Shown here one piece after another: positions 46,667 through 58,435 of a stretch of 64,000 nucleotides of DNA; the stretch's first letter is position 1; every line of letters begins with the position of its first letter. Made by a program: the position numbers and the translations under genes. The stretch is from Calycina herbarum (taxonomy: Eukaryota > Ascomycota > Leotiomycetes > Helotiales > Pezizellaceae). Below the pieces are notes generated by a model that saw nothing but the letters and a program-made list of their open reading frames with translations, was not told the DNA's origin and did no database searches. The stretch is taken from the NCBI GenBank assembly GCA_001414485.1, contig LLEY01000019.1, positions 62,001-126,000 of the forward strand, in the 5' to 3' direction.

Positions 46667-48072
46667 ATGTCTGATGCGAATGCTTTTCTAGACGAGAAGA
46701 GGAGCGATAAAAATGTGGGGGCTGAAAAGGGGGAACCCTCGGCAAATGGTTCTTCAGATACCGAGGCTGGGTCGATTGATAGGGGCCCTCAAGAGCCCTC
46801 TCAGGAAATTCCGAATGGAGGGCTGCAAGCTTGGCTCCAAGTTGCGGGCTCTTTTTTTCTTGTTTTCAATACTTGGTACGTTAATCACAGAAGATTCAGC
46901 AGATTCATCAACTTCTGCCAATGCTGACCGACATTTCTAGGGGCATCGTCAATTCCTTTGGGGTCTTTCAAACATACTACTCTCTACATATACTCTCCAA
47001 TCATTCGCCATCGCAAATATCTTGGATCGGATCCACACAAGCATTTCTCCTTCTCCTCCTCGGTGTCTTCACTGGTCCATTGTTCGACAGCGGATACTTC
47101 TACCATTTGCTATGGATTGGCTCGTTTCTCACAACCTTTGGCATGATGATGACAAGTATCTCGACTGAATACTGGCATTTCATGCTTGCGCAAGGGGTAT
47201 GTATGGGAGTTGGTGCCGGGTGTTTGCTGATTCCCAGCGTGGCATTGATTCCCTCATACTTCACAACAAAAAAAGCAATCGCCCAAGGTTTCTCAGCAAG
47301 TGGGAGTTCAATAGGCGGCATAATATTCCCCATCGTCTTTGAACGTCTCCAACCCCGAATTGGATTCCCCTGGACTGTCAGGATCTTCGCTTTTATCATG
47401 TTAGCCACGCTGTCCCTCTCGATTGCCGCCTTGAGACTTCGAGTCCGACCAAAAGCACTTAGGAAACTCATGGACTTTTCCGCATTGAAGGATATACCAT
47501 TTGTGTTCTTCACGGCTGCGATGTTCTTCGGATTCATGGGTATTTACGTTCCCTTTTTCTACTTACCCTCTTACTGTTTGACCGTGCCTGGTTTCTCGTC
47601 CTCGCTTGCATTTTACATCATTGCCATCATCAACGCCAGTTCGACTTTCGGTCGCATTCTACCAAATTTTATTGCCGACAAGGCAGGTCCTTTGAATGTC
47701 ATGATTCCTTGTGTGGCAATCACGACTCTTCTGGCTTGGTGTTGGATTGCAGCACATTCAGTCGCTGGCGTTGTAACTTTTGGGGTGCTTTATGGGTTCT
47801 TCGCCGGGTGTTTTATTTCATTACCACCGACCGCCTTGGTAACGTTGTCTCCAAATTTAAGTGTCATCGGAGCACGTATGGGAATGGTCTTTACGATCAG
47901 TGGTTTTGGCTTGCTCATTGGAACCCCACTTGCCGGTGCTATCTTGAAAGCCGATGATGGAAGTTATTTAGGCTTGCAAGTTTGGGGTGGGGTCAATGTT
48001 GCTCTGAGTTTACTATGTTTGTGCATAGTTAGGATTGCGAAAACGGGATTTGTTTTGTCGAAAGCTGTATAG
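46667..48072 (+). CDS. MFS transporter, monocarboxylate-transporter (MCT/SLC16)-like
   Basis: Integral membrane permease, probably plasma membrane; the substrate is unknown (fungal members carry carboxylates, riboflavin or secondary metabolites). Two exons: 46667-46875 and 46941-48072, with a 65-bp intron, 446 aa. A hydrophilic N-terminus of about 50 residues precedes the family hallmark GGLQAWLQVAGSFFLVFNTW followed by GIVNSFGVFQTYY, joined across the intron. About 12 hydrophobic segments follow, with the MCT-like loop PSYFTTKKAIAQGFSASGSS and a long central linker (RLRVRPKALRKLMDFSALKD). The C-terminus is short. The start is ATG 46667 after GCAACA. No defects are seen. Transcription diverges from the terpene cyclase. 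Confidence 0.88.
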
Positions 48073-48777
48073 AGTCTAAGTAAACATAATTTATGATCAT
48101 AGATAGCATTCCATCTTCCCCAAAGTTCCATTCGGTGGAGCCATCCTGCAAAAGAAACATTTTTTTGGTTTGGATTTGGAATGGATTTTGCTCAAGTCTA
48201 TAAAAGAGACCCATCGGAAAAATAAGACACTATGCTTGGTAAGCTTTGTGGGTGTAACTTCGGTGTATCCATACATCCCAACTCCATTCAAGTTATTGAG
48301 TAAGCAGCGCGGCAGAGCCTCTCTTTCTGGGTTTGCACACCTACTTGATTTTTTGATTGAGTTTACAAGGAAAACGTGGAGACTCGAACAAACTTGGAGT
48401 CCTTCATAGTATAATATATAATTGGTCGTTTCCCTAGAGAATAGTAATACTTTAAACTTTTTGTGTTGTTATACTATGTACATGGAAACTCCGTACTGGT
48501 TATTGAGGGTTGTCACGAGAACACTATCACGGCGTTGTAACCCCAACTTATTGTGGGAATTTTTCAAGTTTCAAAACCTAAACTTTCTATATTTTGATTT
48601 TCACCTTCTATCCCTCTCATACCGTACAGTACTACATAACCCATACCCTTGCTAGTCTTTAAGCGAGGGGGGTCAGAGCCGCCACCCATCACCTCCATCA
48701 CATCAATCCACCACTTTTTACTCATTTTACCACAAGCGATTGTAGTTCCTTGAATCCTCTATCATGGAAAAATCCTA
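48073..48777. other. Spacer downstream of the transporter
   Basis: No gene seen; likely 3' UTRs of two convergent transcripts. Confidence 0.4.
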
Positions 48778-48960
48778 TCAATTCCCAATATGTATTCCTC
48801 TCCCGGGGTTGATGCGACGTGTATTAGTGTTCTTCCGAGAATCCAAAGGGCATGCATAGAATTCCCTTTGTTCCTCTCCATCAGGTTTTGGTCGAGTAGG
48901 ATCGAGTTCGTAGCCACCACGGCCCATATTAGATAATTCCGTCTTTCGTGTAACCGACAT
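48778..48960 (-). CDS. Small hypothetical protein, 60 aa
   Basis: Not recognised. One exon starts MSVTRKTELSNMGRGGYELD, rich in charged residues and Gly, with no signal peptide or membrane segment. The ATG context on the minus strand (ATCAAAATGTC) is favourable. A TATA-like TATAAATA lies at 48989-48996, close enough that the 5' leader would be very short. The even composition and good start favour a real gene, but homology was not tested. Confidence 0.4.
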   Translation of the reverse strand: MSVTRKTELSNMGRGGYELDPTRPKPDGEEQREFYACPLDSRKNTNTRRINPGRGIHIGN

Positions 48961-51461
48961 TTTGATTTTGAGTAAGAGTTTGCGAGGTATTTATAGAAGG
49001 CTGAAGGGAGATGAGCGAATGCTGGAAAACAGATATCAGTTAAAGTCTCGAAGCAATTAGGATATGGGAGTTTAGGAAATTGTTCAAATACACTAGCGTA
49101 AACTGAGAGGTTTTTCTATTTTTGTTTTTGTTGTTGTGGTATTCAAATGATCAGAGCTGTCCGTGTAGTCTAGTTTCAGAGCACACTGTCAAGGAATTTT
49201 GAGACGAAATTGATCCTTCCAAGGAAGCGGTTTGGCCTATATATACTCGTATCTCGCCTTTCATGTTTTTGGTTCGTGAAACACACGCTATAACGGCAGT
49301 ACATATCCATTGTTGCATCAGAATTAAACCGAACGATGGCCATCCTCGGGGATAAAGCACTCTTTGCTTCTATTCAGGCATTGAGGTAGTATTTTGCCAC
49401 TTTTGTTGCTTTAGTTTGGGCTAGAATCGTTCACCGAGATATCTATGTGTTTACTATGACTGGGAAGTTGCATTAGAGAGGGTGAGAAACTAGCTCAATG
49501 CGAGGAAAGCTATAAATGTCAAATGCCAACTGTTGCCTAGAAGCACAGAATTTGATCCAGTCATTGATATCAAAGTAACTTTCGAGATATACTTGAGATT
49601 AGGAACAATTATGAATATCTGACTCTTTTGACGCGCATAATACACAATTACTACGTGAAATCTTTTAAAGAAGCCAATTTACGAGATAACAAATTCAACT
49701 AAGAAAACCCCCCTCTAATTAAAAGGCTTCTCAACATGATAAATCTTACAAAAAGCCAATCTTAAATACATATATTCCATTCCACTGATTCCACATCCTC
49801 TTGAAGCCTCTCATAGTAAGCATGTGATCTCACCTAACGTGATACAACATGTTGCCACCCTTTCCATTGCTTACTACTTGCAAGACTCATTTACACACGT
49901 GATGAGTTCTCGGTATGTCCGTCCATTACTAATGCTACATACTCCATCATGTAAGTATTTAAAATACTTAGACTTTTGAGAAACTCATGGAAATACCTAG
50001 GTAATGAATATCAAATAAGTGTTTCTCTCATTGTATGAACACATACTTATTATCTTCCAAAACGGCATTCTATTTCCTTCTTTCTATCCCTTCCATCCCG
50101 TAGAGGTTCCAAGAAAATGTGTGCTCAAAAGTGGGTGCTTTTGGGCTAGAAACAGCGATTTGGACTACGTGCACCTACAACTATGAGGTTGATACCATAT
50201 TAAAACCCCACCTTCATCTCCAGACGAGCTTATCTAAACTTAGTTTAGAGTGCACGTTTTGTTGGAACCTCCACGGGATGGATGAGATAGTAAATCGATA
50301 CTTTCATTCGTGACGAGATGTCTCCTACGCCTTTCCAACTTAATTGTATGCAACACTTCAAAAAACCAACTCAATTGTCATTGAACTTTATTCCTCAATC
50401 AGGATATATTAATATTGAATTTACGATTGCGCATATAACCCCTCAAATATCCGCACAATAATGACCTTTTCAAAAGCTGACAGGAAAAAACTCGAAGGGG
50501 ATTTCATGCTTCGCCTCTACCCCAGACTTACTTCCGCTCAGTGGACAAATATGAAGGTAATCAAAGCTTTGTTCATTTATTTTTTGATATTTAAATTGTA
50601 TGTAAGGTAGCTGGGCTATCCATTTCGTGATACTGAACAATTCAAATAGCTGTTCGCTTCGATTTCGAGAGACTATAATTAGTCTAAAAAGCTGGGGTCT
50701 TTATCTAGAAGAAGAGGCTAAAGAAGAAAGAAAGAAGAGAGAGAAGAAGGATAAAGATATAGACTTTGAGAATAACTACTTTATACTTCAGTTATTTGTT
50801 TCTATTTATAGTATACTACTTAGAGTACTACTTGAGCAATTATAAGTAGCTACTCTGCTCTACTCAACTGAAATTTAAGTACTACTCTACTCTACTCTAC
50901 TTATACTACTCAGAGTACTACTTGAGTACCTGAGTATTCCTTGCTCACACTGACATTGGCATCACTTGGTCTCAAAACAAGTTTATGGAAAAGAGTGTTT
51001 TACTGTAGTTCATGGATGGCTAGTGTCCTATAAAATTGTAATTACAAAACACGATCCCGGGAAAAGTGAAGCGTTGTGATAAATCTAAAAGGCATAGCAG
51101 AGAGCTATGGGTTATTGAGTGGCTGCCGGAGTGAAGTATAGAGAGTTTCTCATTCAGCTCCAGACAAGGGTCTCGCTTAAAAATTGACAGAGGTCTTGTC
51201 ATTGTTCACCGTGCGTTTAAATAATTAACATCACAACGTGATGTTGAATGCTCGAGAAGATCTCAGAAAATCAAGAATAACGAGGCCTGATTATCCCAAC
51301 CTTCTTCTTCCAATTATGATTGTATAATTTTGTTATTCAAGTGTACTCTGACTGGTGGCACGATCTCTTACCAATGAACAATGCCACAACTGAGAGAACC
51401 CACAACATCAGAAGATCACAAGAATGCTTTTTGATTGCTTCCATTATTCGAGGAGACTACC
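48961..51461. other. 2.5-kb spacer with repeat debris
   Basis: No supported gene. A short open segment at 50461-50560 (MTFSKADRKKLEGDF) followed by a possible donor suggests a gene or transposon fragment. 50600-50940 is A/T-rich, lysine/glutamate-coding low-complexity sequence with a 25-bp direct repeat. The rest shows nothing I recognise. Confidence 0.35.
50812..50926. repeat. 25-bp direct repeat with pentanucleotide run between copies
   Basis: TATACTACTTAGAGTACTAC and its continuation (50812-50836) recur at 50902-50926 with one C/T change. A TACTC-type run lies between them (about 50881-50900). Confidence 0.7.
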
Positions 51462-52568
51462 TCAAACCTCCAAATTCAAAACCCTAACAGCATTTCCTCC
51501 CAAAGCACCCTTCTCCTCCTCACTCCCACCCCCAAGCGCCCCCTGAATAGCAACATAATTCGTTTCAACACTAGCCCACTTCCCACCCTCCTCCTCTAAT
51601 GGTGGAAAGAACGGGTGATCAGTCCCAAACATAACCCTATCCCCGCCACTCGCCTGAATCGCAGCTTTCAACCCCACCTCACTATAAATCACCGCATCCA
51701 GATAAATGTTCTTCTTCAATACATCCCAGACAGTTTTCCTCCCCTTGCCCAATTTTCCTTCGGCTTTGAGATGTGCATCATGCTCTATACAACTCTCTAT
51801 CCTTCCAGCTAAGAATGGGAGAGTGCCACCTGAATGAGCGAGAATCATTTCTAATTCTGTGACTTTTTCGAAAACCCCGGAGAGGATCATGCGGGTTACT
51901 GCGATTGTGGTTTCGAGTGGGAAGCCGAGGGCTAGAGGAAGTACATGTCCGTAATCGTTCGCTCTTTCTCCCCAAACACTTCCTGGAAGTCCATAATGTG
52001 GATGTAAGAAGATAGGTAATTTGGCTTCTTGCAAGGCTTCGAAAATCGGTAATAATTCCGGGTCATCGAGCCCTTTTCCCAATCCTGTTGTTCCTAAAAT
52101 AACACCTCTCATATATTTCAAGCTCTTCAGTCTTTGAATTTCCTTCACTATGACTTCCTTTCCCCCACTTAATGGTAAAGTAGCGAAAGCGAATAGACGA
52201 CCGGGGTATTTATCACACTCGATGTTTACTTCGTCGTTGATTGACTGTGCTGCTTGAGCTGCTTCAGAGGAGGGAACCCAATCAAGCCACGGGTTTGCGA
52301 GGGAGATTACGGAGATTTCGATGGAATGTGTGTCCATGAATTCTATCTTCTTGCTGATGTCGTAGTACTCTGCTCCCACGGGTCGTCCACGAGATGTGCT
52401 TTCTGTGTCTTCGGCTGGAAGAATTACAAGACGGAGGTTGGTTGAGGGAGGGAATAAGCGGACATAGGGGATTGTTGAGCGGGATTTGAGGAGTTCGATG
52501 TAGGAGGGTGGGTAGACGTGGGTATGGATGTCTACCACTGGGGATTTGGTGTTGTTGTTGTTGGCCAT
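51462..52568 (-). CDS. Metal-dependent amidohydrolase/decarboxylase, ACMSD-like
   Basis: Likely a zinc-dependent decarboxylase or hydrolase of the amidohydrolase 2 family, the group of 2-amino-3-carboxymuconate-6-semialdehyde decarboxylase and gamma-resorcylate decarboxylase. The substrate is unknown. One exon, 368 aa from MANNNN. Metal ligands are visible in order: DIHTHVYP (His15, His17), FLHPHYG (His189), LAHSGGTLPFLAGR (His245) and FGTDHPFFPP (Asp317). The frame stays open upstream to 52685, but the extra residues are basic/hydrophobic and precede the usual start, so ATG 52568 is preferred. A mitochondrial-type extension from 52685 cannot be excluded. It diverges from the oxygenase at 53032 across 463 bp and may share regulation. 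Confidence 0.85.
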   Translation of the reverse strand: MANNNNTKSPVVDIHTHVYPPSYIELLKSRSTIPYVRLFPPSTNLRLVILPAEDTESTSRGRPVGAEYYDISKKIEFMDTHSIEISVISLANPWLDWVPSSEAAQAAQSINDEVNIECDKYPGRLFAFATLPLSGGKEVIVKEIQRLKSLKYMRGVILGTTGLGKGLDDPELLPIFEALQEAKLPIFLHPHYGLPGSVWGERANDYGHVLPLALGFPLETTIAVTRMILSGVFEKVTELEMILAHSGGTLPFLAGRIESCIEHDAHLKAEGKLGKGRKTVWDVLKKNIYLDAVIYSEVGLKAAIQASGGDRVMFGTDHPFFPPLEEEGGKWASVETNYVAIQGALGGGSEEEKGALGGNAVRVLNLEV

Positions 52569-53031
52569 GGTGATGAATTTCTTCTTGACTTGATTTCTGA
52601 TACTGTAGGATTTCAATCGGATTTCAAATAGCAAAAAGGAGATTGGAAAAGAGAATAGGTCACACTTTTTAATTCCTCGTGACACGATGAGAAGTGGTGT
52701 AATGTCTGAATGATATTCATTGACCCCGCAGCCCCAGCCTCCTTATCGTAGATACCCCGCCCTTATCTACTTAAGCTTTCCCAGCTTTCTCATGCCATTC
52801 CACACCTTCCTTTCTCAAACATCCCATCCCCCTTACCACCCACCAACATAATACGGAGTGCGGCTCTTTCCGAGGTCTAAGTCAAACTTTATTACCATCA
52901 CGCTTTGTGAACTACTCAAGTAAAGGCAAACAACAAAGCGCCAGCTTTCAAATTCAAATCTCTCTTCTCCCATCTCCAATCCCTCCCCCTCTCACATCCC
53001 TTACATCAAGGTCCCCTCCAAAAAACCGTTC
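52569..53031. promoter_or_regulatory. Bidirectional promoter region
   Basis: 463 bp between the divergent amidohydrolase and oxygenase starts. The half next to the oxygenase is CT-rich (about 52970-53030), common just upstream of fungal transcription starts. No specific operator was identified. Confidence 0.45.
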
Positions 53032-54106
53032 ATGATGGCTTCAGAAACCAGCGCCGTGAACAGTAACAACCTCGTCATCCCCGTACTGTTCCCCTCCCCT
53101 CCCTTTCTCCAAGCTCACTCACTGACCTCTCCAGCTCGTCGACTTCTCCCAATTCCTCTCTGGCACACCCCAGCAACGCCTAGCAACCGCCCAATCCATT
53201 CTCCACGGCTTCAAAACAGCCGGCTTCATCTACCTAACCAACCACCCCATTCCCCTCCCAACACTTTCAAAAACCTTCCAAGCCTCCTCCTTCTTCTTCG
53301 CGCGCCCTCAAGCCGAAAAAGACGCCCTAGGCTGGACAACCCCCGAATCAAACCGCGGCTACGTCTCCCATGGGCGCGAAAAAGTCTCAACCCTCACCAA
53401 CAAAGAAGAAGTCGAAGCTTCACGCTCACAAGCCCCAGATTTGAAGGAGAGCATAGAAATTGGTCGCGAAGGCGCCGAGGGAACACCGAATAACTGGCCA
53501 GATGCGACGAATGACAAGGAAGCGGGGGAGTTTAAGGAGGTGATGGTTTCCTTCCATGATGAGTGTAAGAAATTGCATATTGAAGTTATGCGAGCCATAG
53601 CTGTAGGGATGGGTCTTGAGGAAGGGTATTTTGATTCCTTCACTGATGTGGGGGATAACACTTTACGTCTCCTGCATTATCCCGAGGTGCAAAAGGGAGT
53701 GTTCAAGGCGAATAAGTTGCAAGTTCGAGCGGGGGAGCATACGGATTATGGAAGTATTACACTTCTTTTCCAGGATAATAGGGGTGGCTTGCAAGTCAAG
53801 AGTCCGGATGGGACGTATGTTGATGCTACTCCTATCCCTGGGTCGGTGGTGGTTAATGCTGGAGACTTGTTGGCGAGATGGAGTAATGATACGATTAAGA
53901 GTACTCTTCACAGAGTCGTCGAACCACCCGCTCCGGAAGAGGGAGATGTTCATCCTGCGAGGTATAGTATTGCTTATTTCTGTAATCCAAATTTCTCTCG
54001 CCAGATTGAGGCAATACCTGGGACATATGCGTCGGAGAAGGAGAAGAAGTATGAGGGCATTAATTCGGGGGAATATTTGGTACAAAGATTGGCTGCTACT
54101 TATTAA
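53032..54106 (+). CDS. 2-oxoglutarate/Fe(II)-dependent oxygenase (isopenicillin N synthase-like)
   Basis: Probable cytosolic non-haem iron oxygenase; substrate unknown. Two exons: 53032-53082 and 53135-54106, with a 52-bp intron, 340 aa, typical for the family. The N-terminal DIOX_N region includes VDFSQFLSGTPQQRLATAQS and GFIYLTNHPI. The iron ligands are His219 and Asp221 in GEHTDYGSITLLFQD and His276 in STLHRVV. Arg293 and Ser295 in ARYSIAYF bind 2-oxoglutarate. The first two codons are both ATG (53032 and 53035), so the start could be one residue shorter. Exon 1 is conspicuously C-rich after the splice, as is exon 2 to about 53400, then composition changes; nothing suggests transfer. Confidence 0.9.
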
Positions 54107-56416
54107 TCAATATTCTTTTTCTTTTTCCACTCCTTGTATCGTTGACACTCGTGTAAGACTTCAAGCAAGGTTGACTCTTCGTACACTCCCTCTCTCTCTA
54201 TTGTTTCAGATTTCCTAAGACCATAACAATTCTCAGAGAACGTGGAGGAGAATGGAGTTTTCATTTCTCCAAAACATTCTCGGAGAACGGATACTCATTA
54301 TACTGAGGAAGTAAACCTCGCCAAAACCCAACCCCACGGTGGAGAGGCACGAGGCAGGGTGCAAAATCTTACTTTACGAAGCTGCCTCCACTGAGAATCA
54401 AGGACGACAAAAGATCTATGGTAACAATTATCAAAAGTCAGTTGGGGCGGAACCTCTTTTTTTTGGGACTATTTTTAGCGGAATTCGTGACTGGCCAAGA
54501 GTAAAATGGAATGTCTGCTTCTCCTCCGGATGTACTCGGGAAATCAACACAATTATCCACACTAGCAGAATAATTAGATTACAAACAAGTCCGTTCTCCT
54601 AGAAGTGTTAGAACAGATATAGAAGGGAAAGCCACACAGGCAGCAATTACGAATTCCTGCTCATGAATAGAAAATCAATATTTTTATCAAGAAGTCTTCA
54701 AATCTACCCGGGAGTCTTCATAAGCTGGCCATTCATGAGGTTACTTCACAATAGATCCGTGACTTCGGGGTTGTGTACGTTGGGTCTTGGGTGGACGTCT
54801 TTGGAGCAGGTTGGCACTAGCCTCACAGCCAGCGCCTCCCAGCATCGAAGTTCCAATGCTCTTACCAGCTTCCAGGCGTCCAGCGTATAATTAACAACCA
54901 ACTTGGAACTGGTACGGACAAGAGGAATCTGACTGTCCAATTAAATCATAGCATTGCGATGGCCAGAAAGTGGTGTTGACGCAATGTGATATCTGCCCAG
55001 TGCTCTGAATGTAAGTCTAACAATTCCCTTCCAACCTTTCAAGAAAAAATACTAATTAAAATATATAGGTCAAAGGGAAGTAATTCAACCAAGCGCGGGT
55101 AAACGGTGGGAGGTAACTATGGCTCGAAACGTATAGGTGCTACCTTTCGAGGGTCAAACGGTGACCTTACGGTTGGGACATCATCAAATTACTGTACAGG
55201 GACTCTTCCAAGCTCCCGGTAGACATAGAAGAACTCGACGAAGAAAAGAAATCGCAAAAATGCAAGGAAAATCCAAGTAGATGCGGCCCGTGCTAATCAA
55301 CCACCAGATAATCGAGTGGTATGTGAAAGTCTGTAACTGGTTTGCGTTGATTTGTTTGGTTGGCCTCTTATTTACCTTTGTCTTTGTCTACCGTGATATG
55401 AGTACCTACCTAGCCTAGGAAGATTCTCAAGCCACACCCTCTCGTTAGAAAACTCTTTTTTGGGGGGAGGAGGTAAGCTGCGAGTAACGCAGATAAGCCG
55501 CCAAAAAATGACTTCTCCGCCACTCACGTGCCATCCACCCCTCCATTAAATCAGAATCAACGTGGTGCCTATTCTCCTAAACCTTTCCGGTTGAATTAAT
55601 TCTCCGATCCATCTCCTTCCTAGTGAACAATAAAGGCGGCAGTAAACAGGTACCTTGTTCTCATCACTCCAACCCTCTAGTACAGAAGGTTCACAAATAA
55701 TTAATAACTCCAGAGAGAGTTGGGATAACCAACCTTCATTCATTCTAAATCAATCTGGGATGATTTTTCAAAAATTTGTCCCCAAGTATCTAGGATAACC
55801 AGCCTTGGATTACTCTAGAGAAATAGGATAACGAGGAAGCGAGGCTGATACGATGCAAGTATTTACTTGCCACTTTTACGGTCCATCGCGAGACCATTGA
55901 GCACAATTTGGGAGAGCAATCCCTACTTCTCTTACACCTACATTTCTTCTCCCACAAATATTTTCCCAAGCATCAGGAAGACGAAGAAATTGACATTCAT
56001 AACTCTCCCAATTTCCAACCCTTCTCAAACAATACTCGTAGTTTTTCTAGACCGTCTCGTACCATCAAAGCTAGGCAGTGCTCAAGTCTTTCTCCGCCCG
56101 CCGTACCATCTCCAATTGTGCGTAACCAAACGGGACAATAGCTGTAAATTGTGTCAAAACGTTAGAATAATCTGGGATATTGTTCGCGAAAACAACTGGG
56201 TTAATTGAGAACCTAGTAGTGTAATTGTACGACACATATTGGAGAAAGGAATTTAGTAGATGTATTGAGACCCATGCTATCAGATAATGCTCATTTCTGT
56301 TACAATGGATGATCCGCAACCAAACCCCAGCCTTGCTCCACCAATTACCGCAAATCCCAGCAAAATCCCATAGTCATATCTTCTAACATTCCTTTCTTTC
56401 CTTCCAATAAGCACAA
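54107..56416. other. 2.3-kb spacer, no supported gene
   Basis: No gene seen. Segments near 55781-55830 and 56021-56070 recur at 58813-58860 and 59199-59248, on the other side of the next gene. Short ORFs here lack features. Confidence 0.4.
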
Positions 56417-58435
56417 TTACTCTGGCAAAACCAAGTCCCATCCCACAATAGACGTCGCCATATTAATCAACCAGTCATGACCATGTAGTTCTCCTTCGTA
56501 CTCTACCATCGGAAACTCAATCTCCTCAGCCGAAAGAACAGGCAAGCGCAATGATTCAATATGTTCCTTCCCATAAGTATATTTGAGCAGTGTACCTTGG
56601 ATAAGACGTTTCGCTTTCTCAATCAATTCGGCCCCGTCACCCGCCATAAGTACACGAGAGACCAGGCTTTGCTTTTTAGCACCACCAAGCGCGGCGTAAA
56701 GGATTTGTATCATATACAAAGATTCCGTGTTTGTAGTATCGACCGGGGGTGTCCTGTTTTTGTCCTTGCGTCGCTTTTTCTTTGATGGCATGTCCTGGCC
56801 AAAAATGGCTATAGAGAGTAGGCTTCCAGTGTGTTTGAGGATGGCGAACAGTATTCCCTCTAAGAGTTCTACGTGTCCCGGTTTGCCGACTTCCCAATCA
56901 AGACCCAATATGATCGAGACGATAGTATTAGTTAAACATTTGTTGACAACGTATACATCTTGCTCGCCTCCTGGGACTTCTCTCGGCTTCTGATGCTCGG
57001 TCTGTCTCTTGCAGAGGGTGTGTAAGAGTTCTATCGCCTTCCCCACAAACAAAACCATCCCATGGATGACGAAGCCCTTCTTTGCTCTGCCAGTTATGGT
57101 TCCGCATATTCCATTCAGCGCTGTAAAGCATGACTGGAATCCAATATTGACTTGGTAAGTCACCTGTCGAAGGAGGTCAAAGGAGCGAGAACCCTGCCAC
57201 GGTTTTTTGGGTTGGTAGAGCTCCAGCGGAGGGCAACAATCTAACAAGGCGTGCTCAAGCAGGGCTAGAAGACTGTTGACTTGCTTTAGGGCATCTTCGA
57301 TACGATTGGGGTCCGAGAGAAGTTCATTGTTGACACTATCGAGATTACTTCTTTCTCGTCTGAGTCGAACCACTATAAGTGATGAAAGTTAGCTTAAATG
57401 TCTTGCAAAAAAGGCAGTGGGTGAAACAGGAGCAACAGGAGGGGCGCCTTACGATAACTGCTCATACGGAGTTGGTGTTCGTCATAAACAGACATGAATG
57501 TGGTCTCTTCATTCCACCCCTCAGGAAAGTCTTTGCTGGTTGAAGGAGCTTCGTCTTCATCTTGGCCCATTCTCCAACGCCGTAGCTCTTCCTCTCCTCG
57601 ATGGATTCTATCATCGAGGGCCTTCTTCTCGTCGTAGAGTTTTGTATACTGGTCCCTCCAGAACTCAGCGCTATCAATATATCGGCGCTCTTCATTGATG
57701 TTACGGGTATTTGTAGTCTTGGCATTCTTTTGCAGTCGTTGTGCGTAGCCTGCAAGGTTAGAAACCTGCCGAAATAACAGTTGGGGAGGACATACCAGCA
57801 GTAGAGATATTTTCTGGTCGACACTTGACAAGGGTGAGGGCAAGAGCCCGTTGGCTCTGGTTGAATGGGTAAGACCGCTCGAGGGAGGGACTCGATGAGG
57901 GAGGGCAAGAGCTCGCCGGGAGAGGAGAATATCTGATAATCCGAGATGCCATGGCACGTGGACTGCTGGGCCCTGCTACTGGAGGTGTATCCTTGGGAGG
58001 TGGCTCTTTCCGTGGACCTTCTGCTAGAGACTCAGCCGCGGGGAAGGGGCGCTTAGCAGGATGTCTATTTTGTACTGCACTGTGAGATTCTCCCGCTGCG
58101 GGCCCTACCGTGAGACGTGGCATACGATTAGATGAAGGCGTCTCCAGAATAAAGGCCTCTTTTGGGGGAAGAGGCACAGCCGTTGGAGCTGCTCGATGGC
58201 GAAGATAAAGATTTTGGGTTGGCGTAGCCGTGCTAAGGCTTTCAGTGAGAGGATCCGGTGATTCAGGCGTGGGTGGTTCAAGTTGATAGTTCGACAACGC
58301 TTTTGTTGTCTTGCCAAATTGGCCATTGCCATTTGAGGATGAACGTTGCGACGAGGACGAAAACGCAGCCTGTACTGCACGAGGATGTGCCATGTTATGT
58401 GCGGAACGATGGAGGTTGATGAAGGTTGGATCCAT
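56417..58435 (-). CDS. Unrecognised 630-aa protein with helical C-terminal domain
   Basis: Function not recognised. Three exons on the minus strand: 58435-57796, 57749-57453 and 57372-56417; introns of 46 and 80 bp. The N-terminal ~210 residues are Ser/Pro-rich and probably disordered (QLEPPTPESPDP, ESLAEGPRKEPPPKDTP). Exon 2 is charged and probably coiled-coil (RNINEERRYIDSAEFWRDQY, DEKKALDDRIHRGEEELRRW). The C-terminal ~310 residues are helix-rich (ALKQVNSLLALLEHALLDCC, CLTNTIVSIILGLDW) with a basic patch KKKRRKDKN that could be a nuclear localisation signal. Intact frames and consistent splice phases argue for a real gene; a nuclear or chromosome-associated role is only a guess. Confidence 0.7.

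Noticed and set aside
45985..46745. Minus-strand coding-like segments between cyclase and transporter
   Set aside because: Text switches frame, has no recognisable family and no consistent splice model; noted only as possible relic.
52569..52685. Upstream ATG extending the amidohydrolase by 39 residues
   Set aside because: The extension precedes the usual family start and looks like leader sequence; kept only as an alternative.
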